Assembly (NCBI RefSeq): GCF_014206945.1
Contig: NZ_JACHON010000018.1
Coordinates: 1-64,000, forward strand
Length of the DNA: 64,000 nucleotides
Direction of reading: 5' to 3'
Source: Gracilibacillus halotolerans
Lineage (GTDB): Bacteria > Bacillota > Bacilli > Bacillales > Amphibacillaceae
Shown here: piece after piece, positions 48,401 through 57,282 of the stretch
How positions within the stretch are numbered: the first letter of the stretch is position 1
How the letters are laid out: each line of letters begins with the position of its first letter
Translations under genes and position numbers: made by a program
Notes under the pieces: generated by a model
Seen by the model: only the letters and a program-made list of their open reading frames with translations
Databases searched by the model: none
Told to the model about the DNA's origin: nothing

Positions 48401-48721
48401 CTTCCAATCTAATGTTTGTTGCTGTTGAAACGTGGAACTGAACGCAAGTAGGTGTTGATAGCCTTTGTTGTTCTTTGCTAAACCAATCGCAAAGAAAGAC
48501 TCATCATCCAGTGTAAGCTGTATCGTAATGCCGATAATAGGATGTATATTATGTGCGATACATTCTTTATAAAAGGAAATAGCGCCGTGAAGAACACTAT
48601 TATCTGTTAGAGCTAAGTGTTGATAGCCTAATTCTTTTGCATGTTTTACAAGTGGCTTAATTTGAATGGTGCTCTGGAGCAAACTATAGCCTGAAGTAAC
48701 TTGTAATTCTGTTAACCCCAT
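45434..48721 (-). CDS. dnaE: DNA polymerase III subunit alpha DnaE
   Basis: A 1095-residue C-family polymerase. The N-terminal PHP domain has [19 protein letters not shown]. The palm has the catalytic acidic pair in [18 protein letters not shown] and [19 protein letters not shown]. Further on are [30 protein letters not shown] and a C-terminal OB-fold (about 930-1000). In Firmicutes DnaE extends primers and works beside PolC. ATG 48721 gives [15 protein letters not shown] and follows GAGGGTGG. Confidence 0.96.
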   Translation of the reverse strand: [1095 protein letters not shown]

Positions 48722-48962
48722 ATGTGTCCCCACCCTCTAAATGATAGCGATATGTATCTAACTCTTATCGCTACGTTATCTTTCATGATTTAAAATATAT
48801 TCATTAATCGTTTATTCTTATTAGTATTTTTTCTCCTATCTTCTATTATAGCAAATTAGAAAAAGAGGATTAATCTCTATGTTTAAAATACCGTTTTAAT
48901 CATGCAAGCGTGATATAAAACATATATATAGTACTAGCCTATTGGATCGGAGGAATCCGGCT

Positions 48963-49295
48963 TTGGAGGAGCGATTTATTTCAACGTTAGTTCAATGTTA
49001 TTTTATTGCCTTTGGTGTAATGATAGGTGGCTCATTAATTGGTAGTATAGGTGCTTTCGCTGTAGGTGAAGCGCCATTTACACAAATTTCTCGTATTGCA
49101 AAAAGCTTACGAATTTGGGCAATTGTTGCTGCTATTGGTGGTACATTTGATGCGATTTATAGTTTTGAGCGTGGTTTTTTTGAAGGTTCTACGATCGATA
49201 TCGTAAAACAAATCATCTTTATCATCACAGCTATGGGCGGTGCACAAACTGCTCTCCTCATCATTGAATGGCTAATTCAGGAGGAAATTCAATAA
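48963..49295 (+). CDS. ytrH: Sporulation membrane protein YtrH
   Basis: 110 residues from a TTG at 48963, placed 9 bases after CGGAGG, giving (M)EERFISTLVQCYFIAFGVMIGGSLIGSIGAF. Three hydrophobic segments. In B. subtilis ytrH-ytrI are mother-cell (sigma-E) genes needed for efficient sporulation. The frame is open seven codons further, but that start would overlap the ribosome binding site. Its stop overlaps the ytrI start (TAATG). Confidence 0.87.
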   Translation: MEERFISTLVQCYFIAFGVMIGGSLIGSIGAFAVGEAPFTQISRIAKSLRIWAIVAAIGGTFDAIYSFERGFFEGSTIDIVKQIIFIITAMGGAQTALLIIEWLIQEEIQ

Positions 49296-49804
49296 TGCAT
49301 ATCCCCCCTTATTTTAAGCGGCCAGCATGGCAACGTTTCTTTGCAGGTTCTGTTGTTGGTGCAATATGTGCCTATTTTGTCTTTTTATTTATATTCGGTG
49401 AACTGCAACAAGAGTGGATAGAAGAAAATCTTAGTCTTCGTACATCACTACAAGAACTAAACCAAAGCTACGAAACACTATTAAAAAATCACGAGGCATT
49501 AGATAAAGAATCAAAAGAAGAAATGACATTACAAGAGGTAGAAATAGAATTTACTAATTTAAAGGAGTTAAAATTAGAGAACGATCGGATTATGGTTCAA
49601 TTACTAAAAGACTCCATTTCAGAAGAAACAAGTCACTTGTTAGGTAAACCTGTAAATGAAGTAAATACTGCTCTAGATTTGTTAGTCTCTAGTATCGAGA
49701 ACAAGACGTTAGAAGTAGATGATTTTAAATATAGAGGTACAGTCAAGAAATTAGTAGTAGCGAATAATCTTCATTTATCGATAGAACTAGAAACTGCTAG
49801 TTAA
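49295..49804 (+). CDS. ytrI: Sporulation membrane protein YtrI
   Basis: 169 residues starting MHIPPYFKRPAWQRFFAGSVVGAICAYFVFLFIFGEL. One membrane segment (about 15-37) is followed by a coiled-coil region rich in Glu/Leu (about 38-105) and a small C-terminal domain. It is translationally coupled with ytrH. Role in sporulation is known from B. subtilis; the mechanism is unclear. Confidence 0.87.
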   Translation: MHIPPYFKRPAWQRFFAGSVVGAICAYFVFLFIFGELQQEWIEENLSLRTSLQELNQSYETLLKNHEALDKESKEEMTLQEVEIEFTNLKELKLENDRIMVQLLKDSISEETSHLLGKPVNEVNTALDLLVSSIENKTLEVDDFKYRGTVKKLVVANNLHLSIELETAS

Positions 49805-49845
49805 CAATTTTAAAGAGCCAGGACAATACATTCAAAAGCAGCGGG

Positions 49846-49882
49846 AACCGAACGATTTATTTGAAATCGGAGCGGTTCCTAC
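49846..49882. terminator. Hairpin between ytrI and nrnA
   Basis: GGAACCG, CGATTT / AAATCG, CGGTTCC form an interrupted stem between these convergent genes. The T tails are weak, so termination is likely but not certain. Confidence 0.6.
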
Positions 49883-49915
49883 TATTATAATTATTAAATC
49901 CTATAGGGTATTTTA

Positions 49916-50860
49916 TTAGCCATAATATTCGTCAGAGGCATTTTCTAATTCTGTAAGGACCTCTTCCATTTGGTCCCAGTTATATATTTTTGCTCCTGCA
50001 GCAAGTGGATGACCTCCACCTTCAAATTTCGCTGCTACTGTATTAATAACTGGCCCTTTTGAACGAAGGCGCACTCTAATACAATCATCTTCTTCTACAA
50101 AGATTCCCCATACATTAATACCTTCTATATCTCCAAGCACACCTACTACAGCACTTGTTTCATTTGGCTGCAAATGGAATTCCTCTAGTAATGCTTTTGT
50201 AATTTTTACGTGGCTGACACCTTTTCTAGAGATGTGAACATTTTGAAGTATATAACCTCTTAGTCGAGCAATATCTATCGTCGTTTTATACATCTCCTGA
50301 TACATTTCTGTCCGATCAAACGAATACTTCACTAATTCGGCAGCATATTCAAATGTTCGATTAGTAGTGCTTGGAAATAGGAATCTCCCTGTATCTCCTA
50401 CTATTCCACAGTAAATTAATTTTGCTGCACGATTATTCATAACTAATTGTTCTTTATTGTCCTCGTAAAATTGATAAATCATCTCACTTGTTGAACTTGC
50501 ATCTGTGTCCACCCATTGAATATCACCATAAGCATCAACGACCGGATGGTGGTCAATTTTTATCAATTCTTTTCCTTTTACATACCGAGTATCAGATATA
50601 CGTTCCTGATTAGCTGTATCACAAACAATCACTAACGCATCTTCAAAAATCGTGTCAGGGATTGTATCCATTTTCGCCAAGAAATGAAGGTACTCCTCTT
50701 CTTCTCCAACTACAGCTACCTTCTTTTCAGGAAAGCTCTCTTTAATAATTTCTGCTAAAGCGTTCTGTGATCCATAAGCATCAGGATCGGGACGCACATG
50801 ACGGTGAATAATAATTTGGTTGTATTCTTTTATTTTGTCTAGTATTTGTTGAGTAATCAT
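49916..50860 (-). CDS. nrnA: Bifunctional oligoribonuclease and PAP phosphatase NrnA
   Basis: A 314-residue DHH-family phosphoesterase (B. subtilis 313). It degrades nano-RNA and dephosphorylates 3'-phosphoadenosine 5'-phosphate. DHH motifs are IIIHRHVRPDPDAYGSQNAL, IVCDTANQERI, IKIDHHPVVDAYGD and GIVGDTGRFLFPSTT. The C-terminal DHHA1 domain has KFEGGGHPLAAGA. It is convergent with ytrI and divergent from ytpI, as in B. subtilis. Confidence 0.95.
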   Translation of the reverse strand: MITQQILDKIKEYNQIIIHRHVRPDPDAYGSQNALAEIIKESFPEKKVAVVGEEEEYLHFLAKMDTIPDTIFEDALVIVCDTANQERISDTRYVKGKELIKIDHHPVVDAYGDIQWVDTDASSTSEMIYQFYEDNKEQLVMNNRAAKLIYCGIVGDTGRFLFPSTTNRTFEYAAELVKYSFDRTEMYQEMYKTTIDIARLRGYILQNVHISRKGVSHVKITKALLEEFHLQPNETSAVVGVLGDIEGINVWGIFVEEDDCIRVRLRSKGPVINTVAAKFEGGGHPLAAGAKIYNWDQMEEVLTELENASDEYYG

Positions 50861-51070
50861 TCATTTGCTCCTTCAGTTTTTCATTTCATACTATGCATAT
50901 TCCGTTTAAATCTTAAAATAAACAATAGCTATTCTAATTAATATTTTGTGCCTTCTTTTCTACTCTATAACAAAATAATTGTCTTGCATACTCATTGTAT
51001 TTAAATTTCTGGTATTTGAATCCTATTAAAGCTAAAATAATATAGTAGGGAAATGGAAAGGGGTTTTGAA

Positions 51071-51376
51071 TTGATAGGCTTAATCATTATTTTCTCCATA
51101 GCGTTCTTTATGTTTATTTATTATAAAGTTAGAATACCGAAGGAACCTGAGCCAGTAAAAAAAGAAATTATGAATGCAAAAGCAAGGATCGCATTAGGTT
51201 TATTTATCGCTGGATATGGAGTGAATCAATACATATTCTATATGACCAAACTTTCGTTATACATTGGTATCGTCTTTGTCATCGTAGGAATTGTACAAAT
51301 AGTAGCAGGCTTCAATCGTTTTCGTCATTATAAGGGTGAGTGGAAAAAGATATCGGAGAGAACCTCTAATACGTAA
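51071..51376 (+). CDS. ytpI: YtpI-like membrane protein
   Basis: 101 residues from a TTG at 51071, 7 bases after AAAGGGG; an in-frame ATG six codons earlier overlaps that site. Three hydrophobic segments surround NAKARIALGLFIAGYGVNQYI, the YtpI core. The function is unknown. It is between nrnA and ytoI, matching B. subtilis. Confidence 0.83.
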   Translation: MIGLIIIFSIAFFMFIYYKVRIPKEPEPVKKEIMNAKARIALGLFIAGYGVNQYIFYMTKLSLYIGIVFVIVGIVQIVAGFNRFRHYKGEWKKISERTSNT

Positions 51377-51399
51377 TTCTCTCCAAGAATTTTCTTCGG

Positions 51400-51431
51400 C
51401 ACAGAGGGAGAGTAATCCTCTGTGCTTTTTT
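51400..51431 (+). terminator. Terminator after ytpI
   Basis: GCACAGAGG and CCTCTGTGC form the stem, followed by TTTTTT. It may also help separate the convergent ytoI transcript. Confidence 0.88.
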
Positions 51432-51438
51432 GTTAAGA

Positions 51439-52752
51439 TTATCGATCGATTAGTTGCGCCATTAACAATGATTTACCGACGATTTTTCTTCCATCAACTG
51501 CTTCTATATCAATTTTCGCTGATTTCCTACCAATATCAATAATACGTGGACGGAATTCTACAATCGTATCTAATTGTATCGGCTTCAAAAAATATACGGT
51601 AATATTTTCAACAACAAGATCACCTTTTTTTAACTTTCGAAGCATCCGTCTTGCTGCTTCTATTGCAAACGACACAAACACACCATAGGATAATGTACCC
51701 AATTGATTCGTCATTTGTGGCGTTATTTTTGCACTATATTTAGGGTGTGATACATCGGAATTCACTTCTTCAAAATAAGTCGATACAATATCATCAATCG
51801 TCTCTCCAACTTGTGGTTGTTTTTGGATATGTTGTAATGCCTTTAAAACATCTTGACGTGATATCAAACCTTCTAATTCATGGTGATTGTTCACAACAGG
51901 CATGATTTCGATCCCTTCCCACACCATCATATGGGCTGCATAGGCGAGAGATGTTTCCTTTAAAACGGTTAATGGATTTTTTGTCATAACGCGCTCAATA
52001 AGTAACTCTCGATCCTTTCCAATAACATCCTTAGAGGTAACCACACCAACCACTTTCTTTTCTGTATCCACAATTGGATAACGAGCATGCGTCGTTTCCT
52101 CTTCCATTTCATACCATTTTGATACTTTATCCTTCATATGAAGATAGTAAGTCTTCTCAAGTTTCGTATATATATCTCCTACTAAAACGATTTCTTTCTT
52201 AATTAATTGGTCGTATATTGCTCGATTTATCATAGCAGCTACAGTAAAAGTATCATAGCTTGTTGAAATAATAGGCAATTCCTTCATATCTGCTAAACGT
52301 TTTACTTCCTCACTTGTATCAAATCCACCCGTTATAAGTACCGCCGCACCTTCTTGTATTGCTAATTGGTGTGCCTCTGTTCGATTTCCGACAATTAACA
52401 ACGAATCTTTCTCTGTATAACGCATCATTGCATCAAGCTTCATCGCACCTATAACAAATTTATTTAACGTCTTATATAAGCCTTCGCGACCACCAAGTAC
52501 TTGGCCATCCACTATCCCTACTATTTCTGCAAATGTAAGGTTTTCAAAGTTTTCTTTCTTTTTCCGTTCTATTCGAATCGTTCCTACCCGTTCAATCGTA
52601 CTTACTAATCCACTATTCTCTGCTTCCTTTATCGCACGGTAAGCAGTTCCTTCGCTTACATGTAATTGTTTTGCAATTTGCCTAACGGAAATCTTGCTAC
52701 CTACTTTTAAGGAATCAATATAGTCTAATATTTGTTCATGTTTCGTAGCCAA
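51439..52752 (-). CDS. ytoI: HTH-DRTGG-CBS-hotdog regulatory protein YtoI
   Basis: A 437-residue multidomain protein. The N-terminal winged helix includes ISVRQIAKQLHVSEGTAYRAIKEAENSGLV. A DRTGG domain (about 75-185) and two CBS motifs follow (HARYPIVDTEKKVVGVVTSKDVIG and EIMPVVNNHHELEGLISRQDVLKALQ). The C-terminal hotdog/thioesterase-like domain includes TLSYGVFVSFAIEAARRML. This order is that of B. subtilis YtoI. It may bind an adenine nucleotide in the CBS pair; the regulated genes are unknown. Confidence 0.9.
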   Translation of the reverse strand: MATKHEQILDYIDSLKVGSKISVRQIAKQLHVSEGTAYRAIKEAENSGLVSTIERVGTIRIERKKKENFENLTFAEIVGIVDGQVLGGREGLYKTLNKFVIGAMKLDAMMRYTEKDSLLIVGNRTEAHQLAIQEGAAVLITGGFDTSEEVKRLADMKELPIISTSYDTFTVAAMINRAIYDQLIKKEIVLVGDIYTKLEKTYYLHMKDKVSKWYEMEEETTHARYPIVDTEKKVVGVVTSKDVIGKDRELLIERVMTKNPLTVLKETSLAYAAHMMVWEGIEIMPVVNNHHELEGLISRQDVLKALQHIQKQPQVGETIDDIVSTYFEEVNSDVSHPKYSAKITPQMTNQLGTLSYGVFVSFAIEAARRMLRKLKKGDLVVENITVYFLKPIQLDTIVEFRPRIIDIGRKSAKIDIEAVDGRKIVGKSLLMAQLIDR

Positions 52753-52988
52753 TCGTCGCTCACCGTTCTTTCACTGTACTAATAATTTTAATCTTACTTT
52801 TATTATACAGTTCTCTGAAAAAAGATTCAATTCCCTGCAAAAATTAAATAAAATCAAGGATTAGATTTTATTTAATGTATCACTGTTTTAGCTTAATTAT
52901 TCATACTGTACCACTAGATAAGTAGTATTATCATCCGTAAAGTGATTTTATACATTGGATACTGCAACTTTTATTTAATTCATCATAA

Positions 52989-53022
52989 CAAAAAAACCTA
53001 GACAACATATATCTAGGTTTTA
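52989..53022 (-). terminator. Terminator after ytkL
   Basis: AAAACCTAGATATA and TCTAGGTTTTTTT form a stem with a short loop on the minus strand, reaching the ytkL stop. The 236 bp between this and ytoI shows nothing else I can name. Confidence 0.85.
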
Positions 53023-53700
53023 AATATTCAATGTTTCTCCTGGCTTAAGAGCAACACCTTGACCAGTCTTTATTTTTTTAGCAAACGCCTCTCCATCTTG
53101 TTCAATAAGTGGAAACGTATTGTAATGAACAGGTACAACTTTCTTGGCGTTTACCCATTCAGCCGCTATTAAAGCATCTTCAGGTCCCATAGTGAAATTG
53201 TCTCCTATCGGTAAAAATGCCACATCCACTTCATGAAACTCACCAATTAACTTCATATCAGAGAATAAAGCCGTATCCCCCGCATGATAGATTGTCTTCC
53301 CTTCTGCCATAAACAAGATACCTGCTGGCATACCACCGTAAACTTTAGTACCATCCTCATCTTCAAACATGGATCCGTGAAATGCTGGTGTAAGTTTTAC
53401 TTTACCAAAATCAAATGTATAGCTACCGCCAATGTGCATCGGATGGGTGTTTAATCCTTTTGAACCTAAATAAACAGCCAATTCATTTGGAGCTACTACT
53501 AAACAGTTTGTTCTCTTGGCTATTGAAACCGTATCTCCAACATGATCGTTATGTCCATGAGTGAGTAAAATAACGTCTGGATTTTCCTCACCAGCTTTTA
53601 AGTCGCTTAATCCATTTCCCGTAATAAATGGATCAATTAAAATAGTATGCCGTTTCGTTTTAATTTTTACACATGATTGGCCATGAAACGATACCTGCAA
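53020..53700 (-). CDS. ytkL: UPF0173 metal-dependent hydrolase YtkL
   Basis: A 226-residue metallo-beta-lactamase-fold hydrolase. The metal ligands are in [14 protein letters not shown] (the H-x-H-x-D-H motif), [19 protein letters not shown] and PVHYNTFP. The substrate is unknown. It follows ytoI in B. subtilis order and ends at a strong terminator. Confidence 0.93.
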   Translation of the reverse strand: MQVSFHGQSCVKIKTKRHTILIDPFITGNGLSDLKAGEENPDVILLTHGHNDHVGDTVSIAKRTNCLVVAPNELAVYLGSKGLNTHPMHIGGSYTFDFGKVKLTPAFHGSMFEDEDGTKVYGGMPAGILFMAEGKTIYHAGDTALFSDMKLIGEFHEVDVAFLPIGDNFTMGPEDALIAAEWVNAKKVVPVHYNTFPLIEQDGEAFAKKIKTGQGVALKPGETLNI

Positions 53701-53799
53701 ATCCTAACACTCCTTATCCATTTTATGATTTGAATTGTATATTGATGGTGTATACTCTACCAAACCATTTACCCTAATTGTTTACGCATAAACATATTT

Positions 53800-55353
53800 T
53801 TAATAATATTTCCAAGAATCCTCATAAATCGGAAGAAGAATAGGGTTTATTAACGTATTAATCTCTAGTTCTTTCTTTTCCCCATTACGATCAACAATAT
53901 TGGCATCCTCATCTTTTCCAAATGTTGTGAGACTCTCTATTAAATCATTCGTAATATATTTCGTTTGCACTTTCTCTTCGATAAATAGCTCAGCGACTTC
54001 AACTTCCTTTCTACTTGCTAATACAAATCCCCAGTTACCAAAGCTTGGCACATCCACATGAAGAGGTATCGTAAACAAGCCTGTCGATTCAATTGTATGA
54101 TGGATTGTCCAATAAACTTCCACAGCAAAAACAGGACTAGTCGCTTGTATCATAGCTGCTCCCCAAGGTTGTAGGTGATTGCGCACTAGCGAGTAGAACT
54201 CTTTCGTATATAATTTATTAATACTTTCGTTATTCGGATCTGGTAAATCAACAATGATTACATCATAAAGATCTGAACCAGATTTTAAAAATTCAAATGC
54301 ATCGTCATGAACCACAGTGACCTTTTCATGTTGAAAGGCCTGCTTATTTAATTCTTTTAAAAAAGGGTGTCCGATAGCTAAATCAACTACAGCCGGGTCT
54401 AAATCTACTACCGTAATATGCTCAACATCGTCATACTTCAGAATTTCTCTTACCGCTAATCCATCCCCTCCACCAAGCACTAAAATATTGCTCTTTTCAG
54501 TTATAGACATAACAGGATGAACTAATACCTCATGATATCGATGCTCATCGATTGAGCTAAATTGTAATCCACCATCTAAATAGAATCGGATATCTTCCCC
54601 TTGGCGAGTTAATACTATTTTTTGATACGTGCTTTCTTCCATATATATAATTGGATCACTATACATCTTTTGCTCTAGTTTGGATGTAAGTGGCTGACCG
54701 AACAATAAACCTAATAGCAATAGTATCGCTATGACAGTTCCTATCACAGTATGTAACATGACTCTCTTAATTTCTTTTCGGAATAGGAAAAGTATGACGA
54801 GTGCAACAATTAAATTAATACAACCAACAAAGAAAGCAGATTGTATCATTCCTAGCTGTGGTCTTAGAAAGAAAACAAATAGTAAACCTCCTATTAAGCC
54901 ACCAGCATAGTCAGAAAATAGTACACGAGCTGTAGAACGCTCAAGCGTGACTCCTATTTCATTTGCTTTTCTTATTAAAATCGGGAGTTCTACCCCTGTT
55001 AATGCTCCAATTACTAGTGTGATTGTGTAAAGGAATAGTGCATCAATACCATTGGCACCAAATGCTGTCAGGGTAAACATAGTTAAGCTCGAAAAGCCAC
55101 CAATTAAGGCCACTAAATATTCAATATAAATAAAAGATAGCACCAAATTTCCAGTAACTTTCTCACTTAAACTTGCACCAATCCCCATTCCCGTTAAGAA
55201 AAGTGAAATCGTTAATGTATACTGTTTGACGCCGTCTCCTAGTATATAAGAACCGATGGCACCAAATAACACTTCAAATACAATGCCACAAATCGAAACG
55301 ATACCCGATGCCCAATAAATAAAATTACTTTGTTTTGTCTGTTTTACGTCCAT
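53800..55353 (-). CDS. Membrane-anchored spermidine synthase-like protein
   Basis: A 517-residue fusion. The N-terminal 220 residues contain about seven membrane segments. The C-terminal part (about 230-465) is a polyamine aminopropyltransferase domain: YLDGGLQFSSIDEHRYHEVLVHP, the SAM-type loop LVLGGGDGLAVREIL (about 292-306), DLDP, and DLPDPNN with both catalytic Asp residues (369 and 372) kept. It would transfer an aminopropyl group from decarboxylated SAM, but the acceptor is unknown. It is last in a DUF4178-PspA-DUF4247-DUF350 cluster, so the acceptor could be an envelope component rather than free putrescine. Confidence 0.85.
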   Translation of the reverse strand: MDVKQTKQSNFIYWASGIVSICGIVFEVLFGAIGSYILGDGVKQYTLTISLFLTGMGIGASLSEKVTGNLVLSFIYIEYLVALIGGFSSLTMFTLTAFGANGIDALFLYTITLVIGALTGVELPILIRKANEIGVTLERSTARVLFSDYAGGLIGGLLFVFFLRPQLGMIQSAFFVGCINLIVALVILFLFRKEIKRVMLHTVIGTVIAILLLLGLLFGQPLTSKLEQKMYSDPIIYMEESTYQKIVLTRQGEDIRFYLDGGLQFSSIDEHRYHEVLVHPVMSITEKSNILVLGGGDGLAVREILKYDDVEHITVVDLDPAVVDLAIGHPFLKELNKQAFQHEKVTVVHDDAFEFLKSGSDLYDVIIVDLPDPNNESINKLYTKEFYSLVRNHLQPWGAAMIQATSPVFAVEVYWTIHHTIESTGLFTIPLHVDVPSFGNWGFVLASRKEVEVAELFIEEKVQTKYITNDLIESLTTFGKDEDANIVDRNGEKKELEINTLINPILLPIYEDSWKYY

Positions 55354-55387
55354 AAAATGACCACTTTCTAAAGTTTACAACTTATCC

Positions 55388-55783
55388 TTATGTAATAGAT
55401 GCACCGATTACAAATGCTAATCCAATTGAAACTCCTAGTGAAATAATACCGACAGCGATATTATTATCTTTCAATTGCTCTTCCACAGAAAATTTACGCG
55501 TGAAAGCTTCGAATAATAAATAGGCTATCAACTGTAGGAAAACACCAAACGCACCCCATATAATTGTCTCGATGATTTCTATACTATGATATATTGCAAA
55601 TACTAAGATAATACAGATACCGATAATTTTGCCAGTTATTGAAAGGGCTACTGCTTGATTTCCTTGCTTAATTTCTTCCCAATCCTTATATTGACGTGTC
55701 ATCCATTCGAATATAAGCAATCCTATTAAAACTGTTACAACTGCTACGATAAAGTAAAGAAACGTTAAAATAAATGGTTCCAT
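55388..55783 (-). CDS. DUF350 family membrane protein (PspA cluster)
   Basis: A 131-residue protein with four hydrophobic segments and the DUF350 pattern: KDWEEIKQGNQAVALSITGK in the first half and KDNNIAVGIISLGVSIG in the second. It is a paralogue of the protein at 671-1075. It lies 34 bp before the SpeE-like gene and 24 bp after the DUF4247 gene, so the three are probably one transcript. Association of DUF350 with PspA and SpeE-like genes is known from comparative genomics as I recall; the function is unknown. Confidence 0.87.
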   Translation of the reverse strand: MEPFILTFLYFIVAVVTVLIGLLIFEWMTRQYKDWEEIKQGNQAVALSITGKIIGICIILVFAIYHSIEIIETIIWGAFGVFLQLIAYLLFEAFTRKFSVEEQLKDNNIAVGIISLGVSIGLAFVIGASIT

Positions 55784-55807
55784 ATCTATTCCTCCATTCT
55801 AATTTGT

Positions 55808-56461
55808 TTATTTCCCCGCACTTGGGCCACCGCCTCGGAAGGACCCCATACCACGTTGCTTTGTCGTTCCACTTCTATTAGTTGTATAACCTCCATAACA
55901 ATCATTCGTCCGGCAATATCTACTCCTATTTCTAGACCAATCATCTGCGCCAAGCATAGAGTCGATCAATCGTATTGTAAAGTAGGTAGATAAGAAATTC
56001 GGAGAGTAATTATTACGAACAAACTCATCCGTCGCAACCTCAATAATCGTTACATCCGCGTCCACTTCACTATCTTTAATAAATACAAAGTGATCGGGAT
56101 AAATGAGAATTTGTTGTTGATCTATGTAATCACTGACTTCTTCAGGGTTTGTAGTATGAACTAGTAATTCCGCCAACTCCTGTACGTCAAGTTCAGAAGT
56201 AGCATAGACATTAGAAACAGATTGTTCCCCAGAGACACTTTCGATAAATGTAAATGAATTACCAATTATTCCTTCTAAAGTCGGAGCTGTATTATTCTCT
56301 AATTGGTTTACTATTTCTTCCCTCGATGGTTCACCAATTAACTGGTCTTTAATCGAATCATTATCGTTATAGGAAGAGAATTCTGTATAAGAGGAATTAC
56401 TGCAACTTGCTAATAAAACTAGTGATAAGAATACGATTCCCCCTAAAACATATCGTTGCAA
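55808..56461 (-). CDS. DUF4247 family lipoprotein
   Basis: 217 residues from a TTG at 56461, which is 9 bases after AAGGAGG; upstream ATGs would put that site inside the gene. The signal peptide ends in a lipobox LLASC with Cys20, so a lipoprotein is expected on the outer face of the membrane. The central domain contains GIIGNSFTFIESV and IYPDHFVFIKDSEVDADVTIIEV. The C-terminus has a C-x4-C pair (CRTNDC) and a Gly/Arg-rich tail ending GSFRGGGPSAGK. The DUF4247 label is from the fold pattern and neighbours. No enzyme motif is seen. Confidence 0.78.
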   Translation of the reverse strand: MQRYVLGGIVFLSLVLLASCSNSSYTEFSSYNDNDSIKDQLIGEPSREEIVNQLENNTAPTLEGIIGNSFTFIESVSGEQSVSNVYATSELDVQELAELLVHTTNPEEVSDYIDQQQILIYPDHFVFIKDSEVDADVTIIEVATDEFVRNNYSPNFLSTYFTIRLIDSMLGADDWSRNRSRYCRTNDCYGGYTTNRSGTTKQRGMGSFRGGGPSAGK

Positions 56462-56570
56462 TACCTTCCACCTCCTTACTAAATAATCAACCATTATTTA
56501 TAATATAATGCATTACGCTAATATTCCAATGTAGTTTTGGGTTTCTTTTAATTTTATGCATGATAAAGTC

Positions 56571-56610
56571 GGAAAGAACCGTACGTAATGACGGTTCTTT
56601 CCATGGTGGT
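56571..56610 (-). terminator. Hairpin between pspA and the DUF4247 gene
   Basis: GGAAAGAACCGT and ACGGTTCTTTCC form a perfect 12 bp stem on the plus-strand span 56571-56602. On the minus strand it is followed by GACTTTA, so the T tail is modest. It could partly separate the upstream DUF4178-pspA transcript from the three genes downstream. Confidence 0.7.
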
Positions 56611-56616
56611 GTCGGG

Positions 56617-57282
56617 TTATTTACCTAGTTTTTTCTTTAATTCTTCCAATTCACTATCAACACTGCTCTTTTCTAAGTCTTTAAATTCATCATCAAGTGT
56701 TTTTGATGCTTGAGAGATATCCTCGGATGTATCTGCTTCTGCTTCAAAACGAAGAACCTTTTCTTCCATTCGTTCAAAACCACGTTTCGACTGGTTATTA
56801 TCAATGGATGATAAGGAACGATTCATTTTAGTTCGTGCTTTTGCAGATTCGGCACGTGCTTTTAATGAATCCTTCTTCAACTGCATCTGCTGATATTCCT
56901 TTTTCATTTCATCTAGCTTCTCACGTAATGCATCAGCGTCTGATTTCGTACGTTCCCAAGATTCTTTTAGACTTACTGCATTTGCTTCATGGTCTTTTTT
57001 GTCCTCTAATGCTCGACGTGCTAAGTCTTCATTTCCAGCTTCAATGGCTTGCTCAGCTTGCTGTTGACGTTTTTGTACTAACGCTTCAGCATCATCATAC
57101 TTACGCTTAAGCATTTTCTCATTCGCTATTTGTTTTGCTACAGCTGTTTCGGCTTCTCGAATATCTTCTGCCATATCTCGCATAAAATGATCTAACATTT
57201 TTACTGGATCTTCCGCTTTGTCTAGCATCGAATTCAACTCAGAGCTTACTACTGTTTTTACTCGTTTAAAAAATTGAAACAT
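56617..57282 (-). CDS. pspA: PspA/IM30 family protein
   Basis: A 221-residue ESCRT-III-like phage shock protein of normal length. It begins with the amphipathic MFQFFKRVKTVVSSELNSML, then EDPVKMLDHFMRDMAEDIREAE and long coiled coils (about 25-190). PspA binds and stabilises stressed membranes. It is 12 bp after the DUF4178 gene. No pspB/pspC or ydjGHI-type genes are adjacent; the neighbours are DUF4247, DUF350 and SpeE-like proteins instead. Confidence 0.93.
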   Translation of the reverse strand: MFQFFKRVKTVVSSELNSMLDKAEDPVKMLDHFMRDMAEDIREAETAVAKQIANEKMLKRKYDDAEALVQKRQQQAEQAIEAGNEDLARRALEDKKDHEANAVSLKESWERTKSDADALREKLDEMKKEYQQMQLKKDSLKARAESAKARTKMNRSLSSIDNNQSKRGFERMEEKVLRFEAEADTSEDISQASKTLDDEFKDLEKSSVDSELEELKKKLGK

